Of a DNA stretch of 64,000 bases, positions 33,274 to 42,128 are shown piece by piece (position 1 is the first letter of the stretch; every line of letters begins with the position of its first letter). The notes beneath the pieces are model-generated. The model searched no databases and was not told the origin of the DNA. It saw nothing but the letters and a program-made list of their open reading frames with translations. The position numbers were made by a program, and so were the translations under genes. The stretch lies in NCBI GenBank assembly GCA_963814855.1, contig CAWFEL010000007.1, forward strand, positions 1 through 64,000, written 5' to 3'. The stretch comes from Palsa-295 sp963814855 (lineage in GTDB: Bacteria; Acidobacteriota; Terriglobia; Acidiferrales; UBA7541).

Positions 33274-35166
33274 TTACGGCACCAGGGGATGAAGAATTTC
33301 GTCCAGGACGTCGGCGTGGTTCTGCACCTTTTGCAAATGGGGATATTTCGCACCGCCGTGGTAATCAATCGAGTAGGTTCCTGTTTCACTTGCGTTGACC
33401 ACAGTCAACTGAACCGGCGATGTGGTGGATGCGGCAACGGCGTCGTTTAGGGCGGCCAGTGTGAATGGCTTGCTGCCAACCTGAGTAATTTTCATTCCTG
33501 GTCCGAGGCCGGAATCGTAGGAGGGGCCCTGGTACAAGACCTCAACAATGGTTCCATCGTCCATCGCCGTCAACCCGATGGTGTCAATCAGCCTCGCCAT
33601 TCTCTTGACGGTATTGCGGTCGGTCTGGATCTCGTTTGGCTGACCATTGTAGATAAGTTGCCATCCGCTGTTCTGGAGGGCCTCGGCCAGGGTTTTGGTG
33701 GCGACGGAATCGAGGCGCGTGCGCAGGAACGTGGTCCAGTCGTTTGGCGCAATGCTGTTGAGTCCGGCAACAACATCCTCGAATGTGTAGGTCTTCAAAT
33801 CGGGTTGGCCGCCCGGTCCGCCATAAAATAGGAGGCAGAAATCGTTCAAGGACTTCTTGTCCTTCGTCAGACGGCGAATGGTCGTATCTACGTCGAGCCA
33901 CAGAAACTCCCCTTCTTCGTAAAAGTCCACTTCCCGGCGCCAGTTGATCCAGTCGTTGTCGGCGTTGTAGAGGACAACTGCGGAATCGGCGGTGTCCTGC
34001 AGCGGGCGCCAATTGCGTCCGGGCTCGTGATCGAAGAATGCGGCCAGACGGGCGATGTCTTCGTGTTCCTGTTCCTGATTCCGGAGTCCGCTACGTGCGG
34101 TCAGTACTTCGCCCCAATATTCAGTCAGCCCCTCGTAGACCCACAGCAAGTCGTCTCTCATCGGCTGGTGATAATTCGCCGTTGTGAGATCGGCGGGCCG
34201 GCGATACTTGCCGTTCCAGGAGTGCACGAATTCGTGCGGAAGCAGATCGGCCTCGGCTGTGCGGTAGGTCGGGTCAAGCATGGTTTTTTCATATATGCGA
34301 TCGTCGCTCGATTCGTGATGTTCGAGCCCGAAGTGAGCGGTGTTGTCGCTGAGCGTGAGCAGAAAATGGTAATCGCGATAGTGACGGATGCCGAAGAGCG
34401 CGCCGGTTTCAGCAACCAGCTGGCGGTAGTGCGCTTCGGTTTCCGGCGTCATAGCAAGGGCAGCTTCGCTATCCGCGGCGATGTCAATTTCATGAGACGG
34501 GTTCTGGCCGGGCGTGAGCTGAATCACGCGAAAATAGCGACCCGACAGCACCGGAGAGTCAACCAACATGCTCAGCGAGACGGGCGCGAAGCTGATCGTG
34601 TCGCCGGTCTGCTTGGCACTCGGCAGTGCCGTTCCGAATTTCCATCCGGCAGGCATCTTCAGGGTTGCGAGGTACGTGAGATCCGTGGAGGCATAACCCT
34701 GCGGGTAGAGCAGCACCTGGTTCCAGCTCAGATCGTTGAGATCGGCTGTGGAAGACGCGCCGGAAGAATAGCCGGACCCCTCCCCCGAGATCAGAAAATC
34801 AAAACTTATATCTAGCGAGGTATCACCCGCCGGAATCTCGAGATGAAACTCAAACATATCCAACAGATCGCGCCGCCAGGGAATCGCTTTTTTGCCGGCC
34901 ATGAATTTCAGACCCGCGATATTGTTGATCGGCCCATCCGGCATGTGCTCTCCCGGAATCCATTGGGGGTAATAGAGCACGAGCGGACCGGGCTGCACGG
35001 GCATCGTCAGGTGGGTATGCAAGATTTTCTGCGGAGCGCGAGTCTCATCCACATCCACGTGGATGATGCCTGGGCGCGTCGCTGCTCGGGTACCCGAGCA
35101 AGGAACCAGAACCAGCGCTGCAAACACCAGCCACCACACGGTGCGTTTCCCGAAAGATGCGGTCAT
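33274..35166 (-). CDS. M61 family glycyl aminopeptidase-like metallopeptidase with PDZ domain
   Basis: A 630-residue exported zinc peptidase. Start at plus 35166 with AAGGAGA 6 nt upstream and a signal peptide (RTVWWLVFAALVLVPCSG). The M61 active site is LPHEFVHSWNGKYRRP (HExxH) followed by LLWVYEGLTEYWGEVL with the third ligand Glu. A C-terminal PDZ domain (about residues 540-600: EVLYQGPSYDSGLGPGMKI) is typical. Next to the S9 gene (48 nt gap), suggesting a joint role in extracellular peptide breakdown. Confidence 0.92.
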   Translation of the reverse strand: MTASFGKRTVWWLVFAALVLVPCSGTRAATRPGIIHVDVDETRAPQKILHTHLTMPVQPGPLVLYYPQWIPGEHMPDGPINNIAGLKFMAGKKAIPWRRDLLDMFEFHLEIPAGDTSLDISFDFLISGEGSGYSSGASSTADLNDLSWNQVLLYPQGYASTDLTYLATLKMPAGWKFGTALPSAKQTGDTISFAPVSLSMLVDSPVLSGRYFRVIQLTPGQNPSHEIDIAADSEAALAMTPETEAHYRQLVAETGALFGIRHYRDYHFLLTLSDNTAHFGLEHHESSDDRIYEKTMLDPTYRTAEADLLPHEFVHSWNGKYRRPADLTTANYHQPMRDDLLWVYEGLTEYWGEVLTARSGLRNQEQEHEDIARLAAFFDHEPGRNWRPLQDTADSAVVLYNADNDWINWRREVDFYEEGEFLWLDVDTTIRRLTKDKKSLNDFCLLFYGGPGGQPDLKTYTFEDVVAGLNSIAPNDWTTFLRTRLDSVATKTLAEALQNSGWQLIYNGQPNEIQTDRNTVKRMARLIDTIGLTAMDDGTIVEVLYQGPSYDSGLGPGMKITQVGSKPFTLAALNDAVAASTTSPVQLTVVNASETGTYSIDYHGGAKYPHLQKVQNHADVLDEILHPLVP

Positions 35167-35410
35167 GCATTTCTCCTTGGCGTGGTTTTTCCGAAAGAGG
35201 CGTGTTGTTCGGATAAATTCCGCCCTTTGTTTTGAACGAGTTAGACGAATTCGACACAAATATGGCGGCCCTATCCTATTTCATCGGGCGCAAAACGCAA
35301 AGCACGCTGCTGTGCAATTTTGAACAGGGCACGAGCGTGTTGGCTGCTTGCGCAACCTTACTTGGCGAGTGGTACTACCCGGCGGCCTGCGATGTAGTAG
35401 CGTTTGAATC

Positions 35411-38275
35411 ATGCCCATTGACGACCAGAGCCGAGCTGCGGAAGCCCAGATCGAGGCTCGCACCAGTCTCGTATTGGCGGAACTCCTCCAAATGAATGCG
35501 CGGCTGAACGCGCTGTTTAACGCCTCGAAGCTAAATTGCATCGTGGCGACGAACCCGGATGGGGTGATTACGCTCTTCAGTGATGGCGCGGAACGGATGT
35601 TGGGCTATACCGCCGAGGAAATGGTAGGCAAACAGACTCCGGGAATCTGGCATTTGGCGTCGGAAATCGAAGCCCGCGGAAGAATCTTAAGCGGACAGTT
35701 CGGACGCACGATTCAAGGCTACGAGGTCTTCATCGAACTCGCGCGCCGCGGTGAGACAGAAGAACGGGAGTGGACGTACGTTCGCAAGGATGGCAAGCAG
35801 CTGATCGCCAGCGTCTCGATTAATGCGGTACTCGACACCGCAGGAAAGATAACGGGCTACATCGGCATCGGCCACGACATCACCAAGCGCAAGGAGTCCG
35901 AGTCCAAACTTCATTCGTTGACCGAACGCCTGTCGCTAGCAACGGCCGTCGCTGCGGTGGGAGTCTGGGAATGGGATGTGGCCAATAGCGCGATGGCCTG
36001 GGACGACACGATGCGGGAGATCTACGGCTTTGCTCTGAAGGAGGAATCACCGTATGAACAGTGGCGCGCGTCGGTGGTTCCAGAAGATCTGCCGCTAGCC
36101 GAAGGCGCGCTGAAGAAAACGTTGGAAGAAAAGGCCCGGGCCACAGTGGAATTCCGAATCAAGCGACCCGACGGCACGGTGCGATATCTTTCAGCTGCGG
36201 AAGGTCCCGTCCTGGACGAAGAGGGGAACGTCAGCAAAATCATCGGCGTCAATATTGACGTCACCAATCGAAGGAAAGTGGAAACAGATTTGCAGCGGGC
36301 CAAGGACGAGGCCGAGGCGGCGAACCGAGCGAAGAGCGAATTCCTCGCGAACATGAGCCATGAGATTCGCACGCCGATGAACGGAATCATGGGGATGACG
36401 GAACTGGTTCTCGACACGGAACTGGACTCCGAGCAACGCGAATATTTGAATCTGGCGAAGATGTCCGCCGATTCGCTGCTCTCCCTGATCAATGACATCC
36501 TGGACTACTCGAAGATCGAGGCCGGAAAGCTGGAGATAGACGCGATTGACTTCAATCTGGGCGACTGCCTTGGCGACACCATGAAGACGCTCAGCCTGCG
36601 CGCGCACCAGAAAGGCCTGGAGCTCGCATTCGAGATTGAGCCAAACGTTCCGGACTCGCTGATCGGAGATCCGGGGCGCCTCAGGCAGATCATTCTGAAC
36701 CTCGTGGGCAACGCCATCAAATTCACGGAAGTGGGCGAGGTGGTTTTGTCCGTGCAGTTGATGACCCATGTGAGCGACGAGCTTCAATTACGATTCACGG
36801 TGACCGACACGGGCATTGGCATTTCGCCCGACAAGCAAGCGGCCGTCTTCGAAGCGTTCAAACAGGCCGACGGGACCATGACGCGCAAGTACGGCGGCAC
36901 CGGGCTGGGCCTGACGATTTCGTCCCGGCTGGTGGAATTGATGGGAGGACGAATCTGGGTGGAGAGCGAGCTGGGTGAGGGGAGCCGCTTTCACTTTACC
37001 GCGAACTTCAAGGTACAGAAGTCGGCGGCAAGAACGGTGGTGCCGAGGGATCCGACGACGCTGCGCGACATGCGTGTTCTCGTTGTGGATGACAACGCAA
37101 CGAATCGGCAGATTCTGGTGAAGATGCTGGACGGCTGGCACATGGTATCCACGGTCGCCGACAGCGGAGCCAAGGCCATGGTCACCTTGACCGAGGCCAA
37201 AGGCATCGGGAGAACTTTCCCTCTGATTCTGCTCGACGCGCAGATGCCCGAGATGGATGGATTTGCCCTAGCAGAATACATCAAGCGCCACCCAAGCTTC
37301 CGAGCGGCAACGATCATGATGCTGAGCTCCGCCGGACAACGAGGAGACGCCATGCGATGCCGTGAGCTGGGCGTCGCCGCCTATCTCACGAAACCCGTCC
37401 GGCAATCCGAGCTGATGGACGCGATATTGACCGCGCTGGGAACTCGCGCGAAAACCGAAGCCAAGCCCGCTCTCGTCACGCGCCATTCTTTGCGCGAGAG
37501 TCAAAATCGCCTGCGCGTGCTTCTCGCGGAGGACAATGCCGTAAACCAACTCGTCGCGCTCCGGCTACTCGAACGGTTCGGACACACGGTGACTGTGGCG
37601 GCCAACGGGAAAAAGGCGTTGGAAGCTTGGGAAAAGGGCGGATTCGACGCCATCTTGATGGACGTCCAGATGCCGGAGATGAATGGCTGGGAAACAACTC
37701 AAGCGATCCGCGAGAAAGAACGATCAACAGGAGGGCGCATTCCGATCATCGCGATGACCGCCCATGCGATGAAAGGCGACGATGAGCGGTGTTTCGCAGC
37801 AGGGATGGACGATTATCTGACGAAGCCGATAAGGACAGAAGAACTGATGACCGTGCTCGAGAAGGTGGGTGCCCGCAAAGCCGCTCGCGAGGTTCGGCTG
37901 GACAGGGCGACTGTGAGACGCGTGGTCAATCAAGAGGCGGAGGCCGTTGATTTGGCTGCTGCGCTCGAGCGCCTTGGCGGCGACCGCGGACTCTACGACG
38001 AACTCGTGGGTGTGTTCAAGAACGAATGTCCGAGCATGACAGCTGAAATGCGCCGCGCAATTGACGATCAGGACGGAAAGACTCTCGCTCGCAGCGCTCA
38101 CACGCTTCGAGGATCGTCTTCCAATCTTGGCGCCGTGGCCGTCGCGGACGCAGCCCTGGAACTGGAGAAGCTGGCCCGGGCGGAAAAACTTGAGGGAGCC
38201 GGCGAGCAGTTCAAAGTTCTTGAGAGTGAAATTGAGCGATTGCTGTCCGAGCTGGAAACCCTTCGCGCACGCTGA
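35411..38275 (+). CDS. Hybrid sensor histidine kinase, PAS-PAS-HisKA-HATPase-REC-REC-Hpt
   Basis: A 954-residue cytoplasmic hybrid kinase. Two PAS/PAC units (about 35-165 and 165-290), HisKA with phospho-His near 317 (FLANMSHEIRTPMNGIMGM), HATPase to about 540 (GTGLGLTISSRLVELMGGRI), first receiver about 552-670 (VLVVDDNATNRQ, Asp in LLDAQMPEMDG), second receiver about 698-815 (VLLAEDNAVNQL, Asp in LMDVQMPEMNGW), and an Hpt domain with His near 896 (ARSAHTLRGSSSNLGA). All relay residues look intact, so the protein can carry out a full His-Asp-His relay. The next gene, a REC-GGDEF protein 54 nt downstream, is the natural phosphate acceptor. Confidence 0.95.
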   Translation: MPIDDQSRAAEAQIEARTSLVLAELLQMNARLNALFNASKLNCIVATNPDGVITLFSDGAERMLGYTAEEMVGKQTPGIWHLASEIEARGRILSGQFGRTIQGYEVFIELARRGETEEREWTYVRKDGKQLIASVSINAVLDTAGKITGYIGIGHDITKRKESESKLHSLTERLSLATAVAAVGVWEWDVANSAMAWDDTMREIYGFALKEESPYEQWRASVVPEDLPLAEGALKKTLEEKARATVEFRIKRPDGTVRYLSAAEGPVLDEEGNVSKIIGVNIDVTNRRKVETDLQRAKDEAEAANRAKSEFLANMSHEIRTPMNGIMGMTELVLDTELDSEQREYLNLAKMSADSLLSLINDILDYSKIEAGKLEIDAIDFNLGDCLGDTMKTLSLRAHQKGLELAFEIEPNVPDSLIGDPGRLRQIILNLVGNAIKFTEVGEVVLSVQLMTHVSDELQLRFTVTDTGIGISPDKQAAVFEAFKQADGTMTRKYGGTGLGLTISSRLVELMGGRIWVESELGEGSRFHFTANFKVQKSAARTVVPRDPTTLRDMRVLVVDDNATNRQILVKMLDGWHMVSTVADSGAKAMVTLTEAKGIGRTFPLILLDAQMPEMDGFALAEYIKRHPSFRAATIMMLSSAGQRGDAMRCRELGVAAYLTKPVRQSELMDAILTALGTRAKTEAKPALVTRHSLRESQNRLRVLLAEDNAVNQLVALRLLERFGHTVTVAANGKKALEAWEKGGFDAILMDVQMPEMNGWETTQAIREKERSTGGRIPIIAMTAHAMKGDDERCFAAGMDDYLTKPIRTEELMTVLEKVGARKAAREVRLDRATVRRVVNQEAEAVDLAAALERLGGDRGLYDELVGVFKNECPSMTAEMRRAIDDQDGKTLARSAHTLRGSSSNLGAVAVADAALELEKLARAEKLEGAGEQFKVLESEIERLLSELETLRAR

Positions 38276-38329
38276 TGACTTGCTCAGTTCGATTGGAACC
38301 GCGTAGCTGTAAGCGAATGAAACGTCAAA

Positions 38330-39328
38330 ATGAGTAACGAAGTAAAATCGAAGAAGCGCGTCCTCATTGCCGAGGATGACCCCGTCTCGTGCCATCTGCT
38401 GAAGAGCTTTCTCCTAAAATGGGATTATGACGTGGCGGTTGTCACGGACGGGATGGCAGCGCTGAAAATTCTCGAAGGCGACGACACGCCGCGCCTGGCA
38501 GTGCTGGACTGGATGATGCCCGGCATGGAAGGCGTCCAAATCTGCCAGCGCATTCGTGAGCGGAAAAATCGGCCGTATGTGTATGTTCTTCTGCTGACGG
38601 CGCGCAGTGAGAAGCGAGACCTGCTACGCGGTCTCGAACTTGGCGCGGACGATTACCTTACGAAACCATTCGACTCCGAGGAATTGCGCGCGCGCCTTAT
38701 GGTTGGCGAGCGAATTCTCACGCTACAGGACGATCTGATTGCGGCGCGGGAAGAGCTCCGCTTCCGGGCGACACACGACGTGCTTACGGGGCTGTCCAAT
38801 CGCGGGTCGGTGATGGATGCGCTTCGCAACGAACTGTCGCGCCAGGTGCGCGAGAGCAAGCCTTTTGGCGTCATTCTCGTGGATATAGATCACTTCAAAA
38901 ACGTCAACGACACATACGGACATCTATGCGGTGATGAGGTGCTGCAAGCGGTGGCGCGTCGAATGAAGGAATGCGTGCGCCCGTATGACACCATCGGACG
39001 TTACGGCGGCGAGGAATTCCTGATTATTGCACCGGCCGCCGGCGCAGCGGGCACGCTGGCTCTGGCCGAAAGAGTCCGAAGTATATTGGACTCCAAACCT
39101 GTGGTGACGCAGGCCGGTGAGGTGCGCATCACGGCGAGTCTCGGAGCCGCAATTAGCACGGATGCACGGGGCGCCGATCCTCAGTCGCTTCTGCGCCTCG
39201 CCGATAAGGCCCTTTATCGCGCGAAGGACAAGGGGCGCAATCGTTTGGAATTTGCCGGAGCGTCCGAACCGGATTCCTCGACGCCGGCTTCTGCCGAAGA
39301 TGTTCCTCTGAAATCAGGCAACCGCTAA
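38330..39328 (+). CDS. Response regulator with GGDEF domain (diguanylate cyclase)
   Basis: A 332-residue PleD-like protein. Receiver: VLIAEDDPVSCHLL, phospho-Asp in AVLDWMMPGMEG, Lys in YLTKPFDSEE. A coiled linker leads to the GGDEF domain (THDVLTGLSNRGSVMDAL) with active-site RYGGEEF near residue 225 and an intact inhibitory site RPYD five residues before it. It should make c-di-GMP when phosphorylated, most likely by the hybrid kinase upstream, with product feedback inhibition. Confidence 0.95.
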   Translation: MSNEVKSKKRVLIAEDDPVSCHLLKSFLLKWDYDVAVVTDGMAALKILEGDDTPRLAVLDWMMPGMEGVQICQRIRERKNRPYVYVLLLTARSEKRDLLRGLELGADDYLTKPFDSEELRARLMVGERILTLQDDLIAAREELRFRATHDVLTGLSNRGSVMDALRNELSRQVRESKPFGVILVDIDHFKNVNDTYGHLCGDEVLQAVARRMKECVRPYDTIGRYGGEEFLIIAPAAGAAGTLALAERVRSILDSKPVVTQAGEVRITASLGAAISTDARGADPQSLLRLADKALYRAKDKGRNRLEFAGASEPDSSTPASAEDVPLKSGNR

Positions 39329-39538
39329 GAATCCTCCCGCAAAATACGCACAACCGCGCGAGTTACCCTACCGATGTTTGACATTCATTGGATCGAGGTC
39401 TTAGCGGCGCCCCGCCCGCGATTTCTCCGCGATTTATTTCGATTCTGTGCCTAACGGGACATCCACGGCGGGACACGTGGTGCAAACTGGCTCATCGGGA
39501 TTGTGAATCCGAGAAATGTGGATTCGAAGGAGACAACA

Positions 39539-39610
39539 ATGTTTGGATACGGACTGATCGGAACTATTGTAATTATCATCGTAATTGTTTGGATCGTCAG
39601 GAGCTTGTAA
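39539..39610 (+). CDS. 23-residue hydrophobic peptide
   Basis: ATG 39539 to TAA 39610 encodes MFGYGLIGTIVIII... ending WIVRSL, a single transmembrane helix with a basic end. GAAGGAGACAACA before the ATG places GGAG 8 nt upstream, supporting translation. It is one of three very small membrane proteins in this neighbourhood. Similar peptides are often missed in annotation; role unknown, probably stress or membrane related. Confidence 0.6.
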   Translation: MFGYGLIGTIVIIIVIVWIVRSL

Positions 39611-39673
39611 GAGAAGAAATCTATTGGCGATGATGGGCCGCCGATTCGGAACTCGACTAACGAAGATTACCGC

Positions 39674-40348
39674 TCAGTCGTGCAAGACAACGCTCATTAG
39701 GGATCGGTTTACCTGAAGGCCGCCGTTGTATTTGATGAAGCCCAGTTTCTTGAATTTGTTCATGAAGAGATTCACTCTTGACCGCGTCGTCCCAATCGTT
39801 TCCGCCAGGGTTTCTTGCGATATTTTGGGAAGAACACGCTGCTGGACGTTGTCCTCGCCATAGCGTGCCAACAGTAGAAGCGCGCGAGCCAGCCTTTTCT
39901 CCGTGGAGTTGAAGAGCTGATCAACCAGGTCGGCCTCGATGCGGATGTTTCTGGTCAGCATGTAGGAGATAAAACGATCCGAGAATTCGTGCTCAGCGTG
40001 AAGGACGCGGATCATTTCGTCCTTTTCAATGATGAGTACCGTGGTCGGAGTACTTGCCGTCGCCGCCCCGATGCGAATGGGTTGACCCGCCAGGCAGCCT
40101 TCTCCGAAAAAGTCCCCCGGTCCAAGGACCGCCACCACGGCTTCTTTGCCGGTACCGTTGACTACCGTGAGCTTTACGCGACCTTGTTGAATGTACATCA
40201 CGGACTTGGCAGGATCGCCTTGCGCGAAGACGATTGCTTTCTTTGGAAACTCGGCAATTTTTCTCGCCACGCCCGCAGAGTCGAGAAACACTTGGGCATC
40301 GAAGGAGAGCGGTTTAACGGACTTCCGGCGGGCTCGAGTGGTGGCCAT
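39674..40348 (-). CDS. Crp/Fnr family transcriptional regulator
   Basis: A 224-residue regulator: cyclic-nucleotide-binding fold (IVFAQGDPAKSVMYIQQGRVKL, then VAVLGPGDFFGEGCLAGQPIR) and a C-terminal winged HTH (KISQETLAETIGTTRSRVNLFMNKFKKLG). The Arg-Ser pair of a canonical cAMP site is replaced by GQPIR, and no Fnr-type cysteine cluster is seen, so its signal is unknown. Start at plus 40348 (MATTRARRK); the open frame continues upstream. It faces away from the small membrane protein genes at 40634 onward and may control them. Confidence 0.9.
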   Translation of the reverse strand: MATTRARRKSVKPLSFDAQVFLDSAGVARKIAEFPKKAIVFAQGDPAKSVMYIQQGRVKLTVVNGTGKEAVVAVLGPGDFFGEGCLAGQPIRIGAATASTPTTVLIIEKDEMIRVLHAEHEFSDRFISYMLTRNIRIEADLVDQLFNSTEKRLARALLLLARYGEDNVQQRVLPKISQETLAETIGTTRSRVNLFMNKFKKLGFIKYNGGLQVNRSLMSVVLHD

Positions 40349-40633
40349 CGTGTTAACCCTAGGCGTTTCATCATAACACCCGCGAATTGATGCACAAAGA
40401 GAATGAGCAAGTGTCCGCAACATGACAGATATTGGAAATCGCATCCCCTAGTATGTGAGCTGTGGGGAGTTACAAAAGAAGTCGAAACGAAATCGGCCGT
40501 CCGAGCCTCCGTTAAGTAGACTCGTCCCTTTCCTCCCACGGTAACACCGTACTTTCGGACTTGTTCATCGAGATGGCCACGACACCGCGACCCAGGTCGG
40601 AGTGTCTGCGTGCGAAGAGAAAGAGAGAGAGAA

Positions 40634-40825
40634 ATGCCGTTACTTCAGGTACTCGTGGTTCTGGTGGTGGTGGGGCTTTTGCTGTGGCTGGTCAATAGCT
40701 TCATACCGATGCAGGGAACGATTAAATCCATTTTGAATGCAGTCGTAGTGATTGCTGTGGTTCTGTGGCTTCTGAACATATTTGGGCTATTCCATTCATT
40801 CTCGAGAATTCATATCGGTACATAA
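40634..40825 (+). CDS. Thivi_2564-like small membrane protein
   Basis: A 63-residue protein with two hydrophobic helices: MPLLQVLVVLVVVGLLLWLV, a NSFIPMQGTIKSILN turn, and VVVIAVVLWLLNIFGLF. This matches my memory of the Thivi_2564 membrane protein family, short proteins often near stress genes. AGAGAGAGA before ATG 40634 is a weak ribosome-binding site. Divergent from the Crp/Fnr gene. Confidence 0.75.
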   Translation: MPLLQVLVVLVVVGLLLWLVNSFIPMQGTIKSILNAVVVIAVVLWLLNIFGLFHSFSRIHIGT

Positions 40826-40835
40826 GGAAGTCTAA

Positions 40836-40925
40836 GTGAACGATCGGGATACGAATTACCTTTCTTCGAACGGAAATGACAAGCCTAGCGAGGCGCTCAA
40901 CGCCCCGCAGACGAATTCGCGGTAA
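40836..40925 (+). CDS. Possible 29-residue ORF
   Basis: GTG 40836 to TAA 40925 encodes a polar 29-residue peptide (MNDRDTNYLSSNGNDKPSEA...). AAGGAAG lies 5 nt before the GTG. The stop is 14 nt before the next ATG, consistent with a short leader gene. Support is limited to position and the ribosome-binding site. Confidence 0.3.
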   Translation: MNDRDTNYLSSNGNDKPSEALNAPQTNSR

Positions 40926-40939
40926 TGGAGGCAACACTC

Positions 40940-41674
40940 ATGAAAATACTCGGAGTCATCAGCACATCAGCATTACTCCTGTTCCTCGGAACAGCGATTC
41001 CTGCCTACGCGCAGGACGATCATAAAGATCAAGATGCCAAGCCAGAAAAGCAGGAAGAAGCCAAGCCGGCGAAGCCCGAGGAAAAGGCTCCGCCTGCGAA
41101 GCAGGAAGAAGCGGCGAAGCCAGCAAAGCAAGAGGAACAGGCCAAGCCAGTAAAGGAAGAGGAAAAGGCGGCGCCGGCGAAGCAGGAAGAACAAGCCAAG
41201 GCCCCGAAACAAGAGGAACAGGCCAAGCCGGTGAAACAGGAAGAAAAGGCGCAGCCAGCAAAGCAGCAGGAGCAGGCCAAGACCGAAAAGCAGCCGAAGC
41301 CAGCCGAGCAAGCCAAGCAGGAAACCAAGGCCAACACGAGCGGGCAGCAACATCCTCAGCGGACTTCAGCGGAAGAACAGAAACAGCGCTCAGTGCCGGC
41401 ATTACGGCTCAGCGTGAGGAGCGATAGCCGCATTCCTGACGCACGTTTCCGCTCCAACTTTGGCCGTGGGCATGAATTCCGCATCGGCAGTCCGGTGATG
41501 GTTGGCGGATATTCGCGCTTCCAATACGGCGGATTCTGGTTCGGATTCGTTCAACCGTGGCCGGATGGTTGGTATTACACCGACGACGTTTACGTTGACT
41601 ACATCGGCGACGGGTATTACCTCTGCAACCCGTATTATCCCGGCGTTCAAGTTGCCATCAGCGTCCAGCTGTAA
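40940..41674 (+). CDS. Secreted Lys/Glu/Pro repeat protein
   Basis: A 244-residue exported protein. Signal peptide (SALLLFLGTAIPAYAQ), then about 100 residues of imperfect repeats of the type KPAKQEEKA / KPVKQEEQA (about residues 30-125), highly charged and probably extended. The C-terminal 90 residues form a compact domain rich in Gly and aromatics (YGGFWFGFVQPWPDGWYYTD, then YVDYIGDGYYLCNP). The repeat may span the periplasm or peptidoglycan. GGAGG precedes ATG 40940. Confidence 0.8.
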   Translation: MKILGVISTSALLLFLGTAIPAYAQDDHKDQDAKPEKQEEAKPAKPEEKAPPAKQEEAAKPAKQEEQAKPVKEEEKAAPAKQEEQAKAPKQEEQAKPVKQEEKAQPAKQQEQAKTEKQPKPAEQAKQETKANTSGQQHPQRTSAEEQKQRSVPALRLSVRSDSRIPDARFRSNFGRGHEFRIGSPVMVGGYSRFQYGGFWFGFVQPWPDGWYYTDDVYVDYIGDGYYLCNPYYPGVQVAISVQL

Positions 41675-41697
41675 CCGTTTTCGCAATGGGTAGAAGA

Positions 41698-41732
41698 GGG
41701 GCGACTCGACGTCATACGGGGCGAGTCGCCCC
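41698..41732. terminator. Stem-loop after the repeat protein gene
   Basis: GGGGCGACTCG and CGAGTCGCCCC arms (11 bp) around a 13-nt loop, 24 nt after the stop at 41674. No T-run follows. It may be a terminator or another GC-rich repeat. Confidence 0.5.
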
Positions 41733-41798
41733 TGCAGCACCGCGGAATCGGCAAGTCCGCGTTTGCGGCTGGTCTGAAGACCGAAATTTGAGGGAAAA

Positions 41799-41954
41799 AT
41801 GCTCGCAACGATCTTGATCGTCTTCCTGATCCTGGCACTCCTAGGTGTTTTACCACGATGGTCGCACAGCAAAAATTGGGGTTATTACCCGACGGGCGGA
41901 CTGGGTCTAGTGCTTATGATCGTCCTCATTCTGCTGATTCTCGGCCGTATTTGA
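41799..41954 (+). CDS. DUF3309 family small membrane protein
   Basis: A 51-residue protein: first helix LATILIVFLILALLGVLP, a conserved polar turn RWSHSKNWGYYPTGG, and a second helix LVLMIVLILLILG. The RWSHSxxWGYYPSGG turn is the DUF3309 signature. GAGGG lies 5-6 nt before ATG 41799. Function unknown; the family is common in soil bacteria. Confidence 0.9.
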   Translation: MLATILIVFLILALLGVLPRWSHSKNWGYYPTGGLGLVLMIVLILLILGRI

Positions 41955-42128
41955 AATGGGAATGTGTGCCAAATCAGACAGATAACTCTCACCAAAAGAT
42001 TCAAAGTGCCGATGTGGGGAATAGTGGTTGCGCCTGCACCCGTCTCACCGATTGTCTTCCCGAGCGCGGGGAAAAGTTCCGGAGAGAAGAAATCTCCCGA
42101 GCCGAAATTCTGATCATGGAGGTCAGCG

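Noticed and set aside
41030..41330. Leu/Phe-rich minus-strand frames opposite the repeat protein
   Set aside because: They are the complement of the Lys/Glu repeat tract and only mimic membrane helices.
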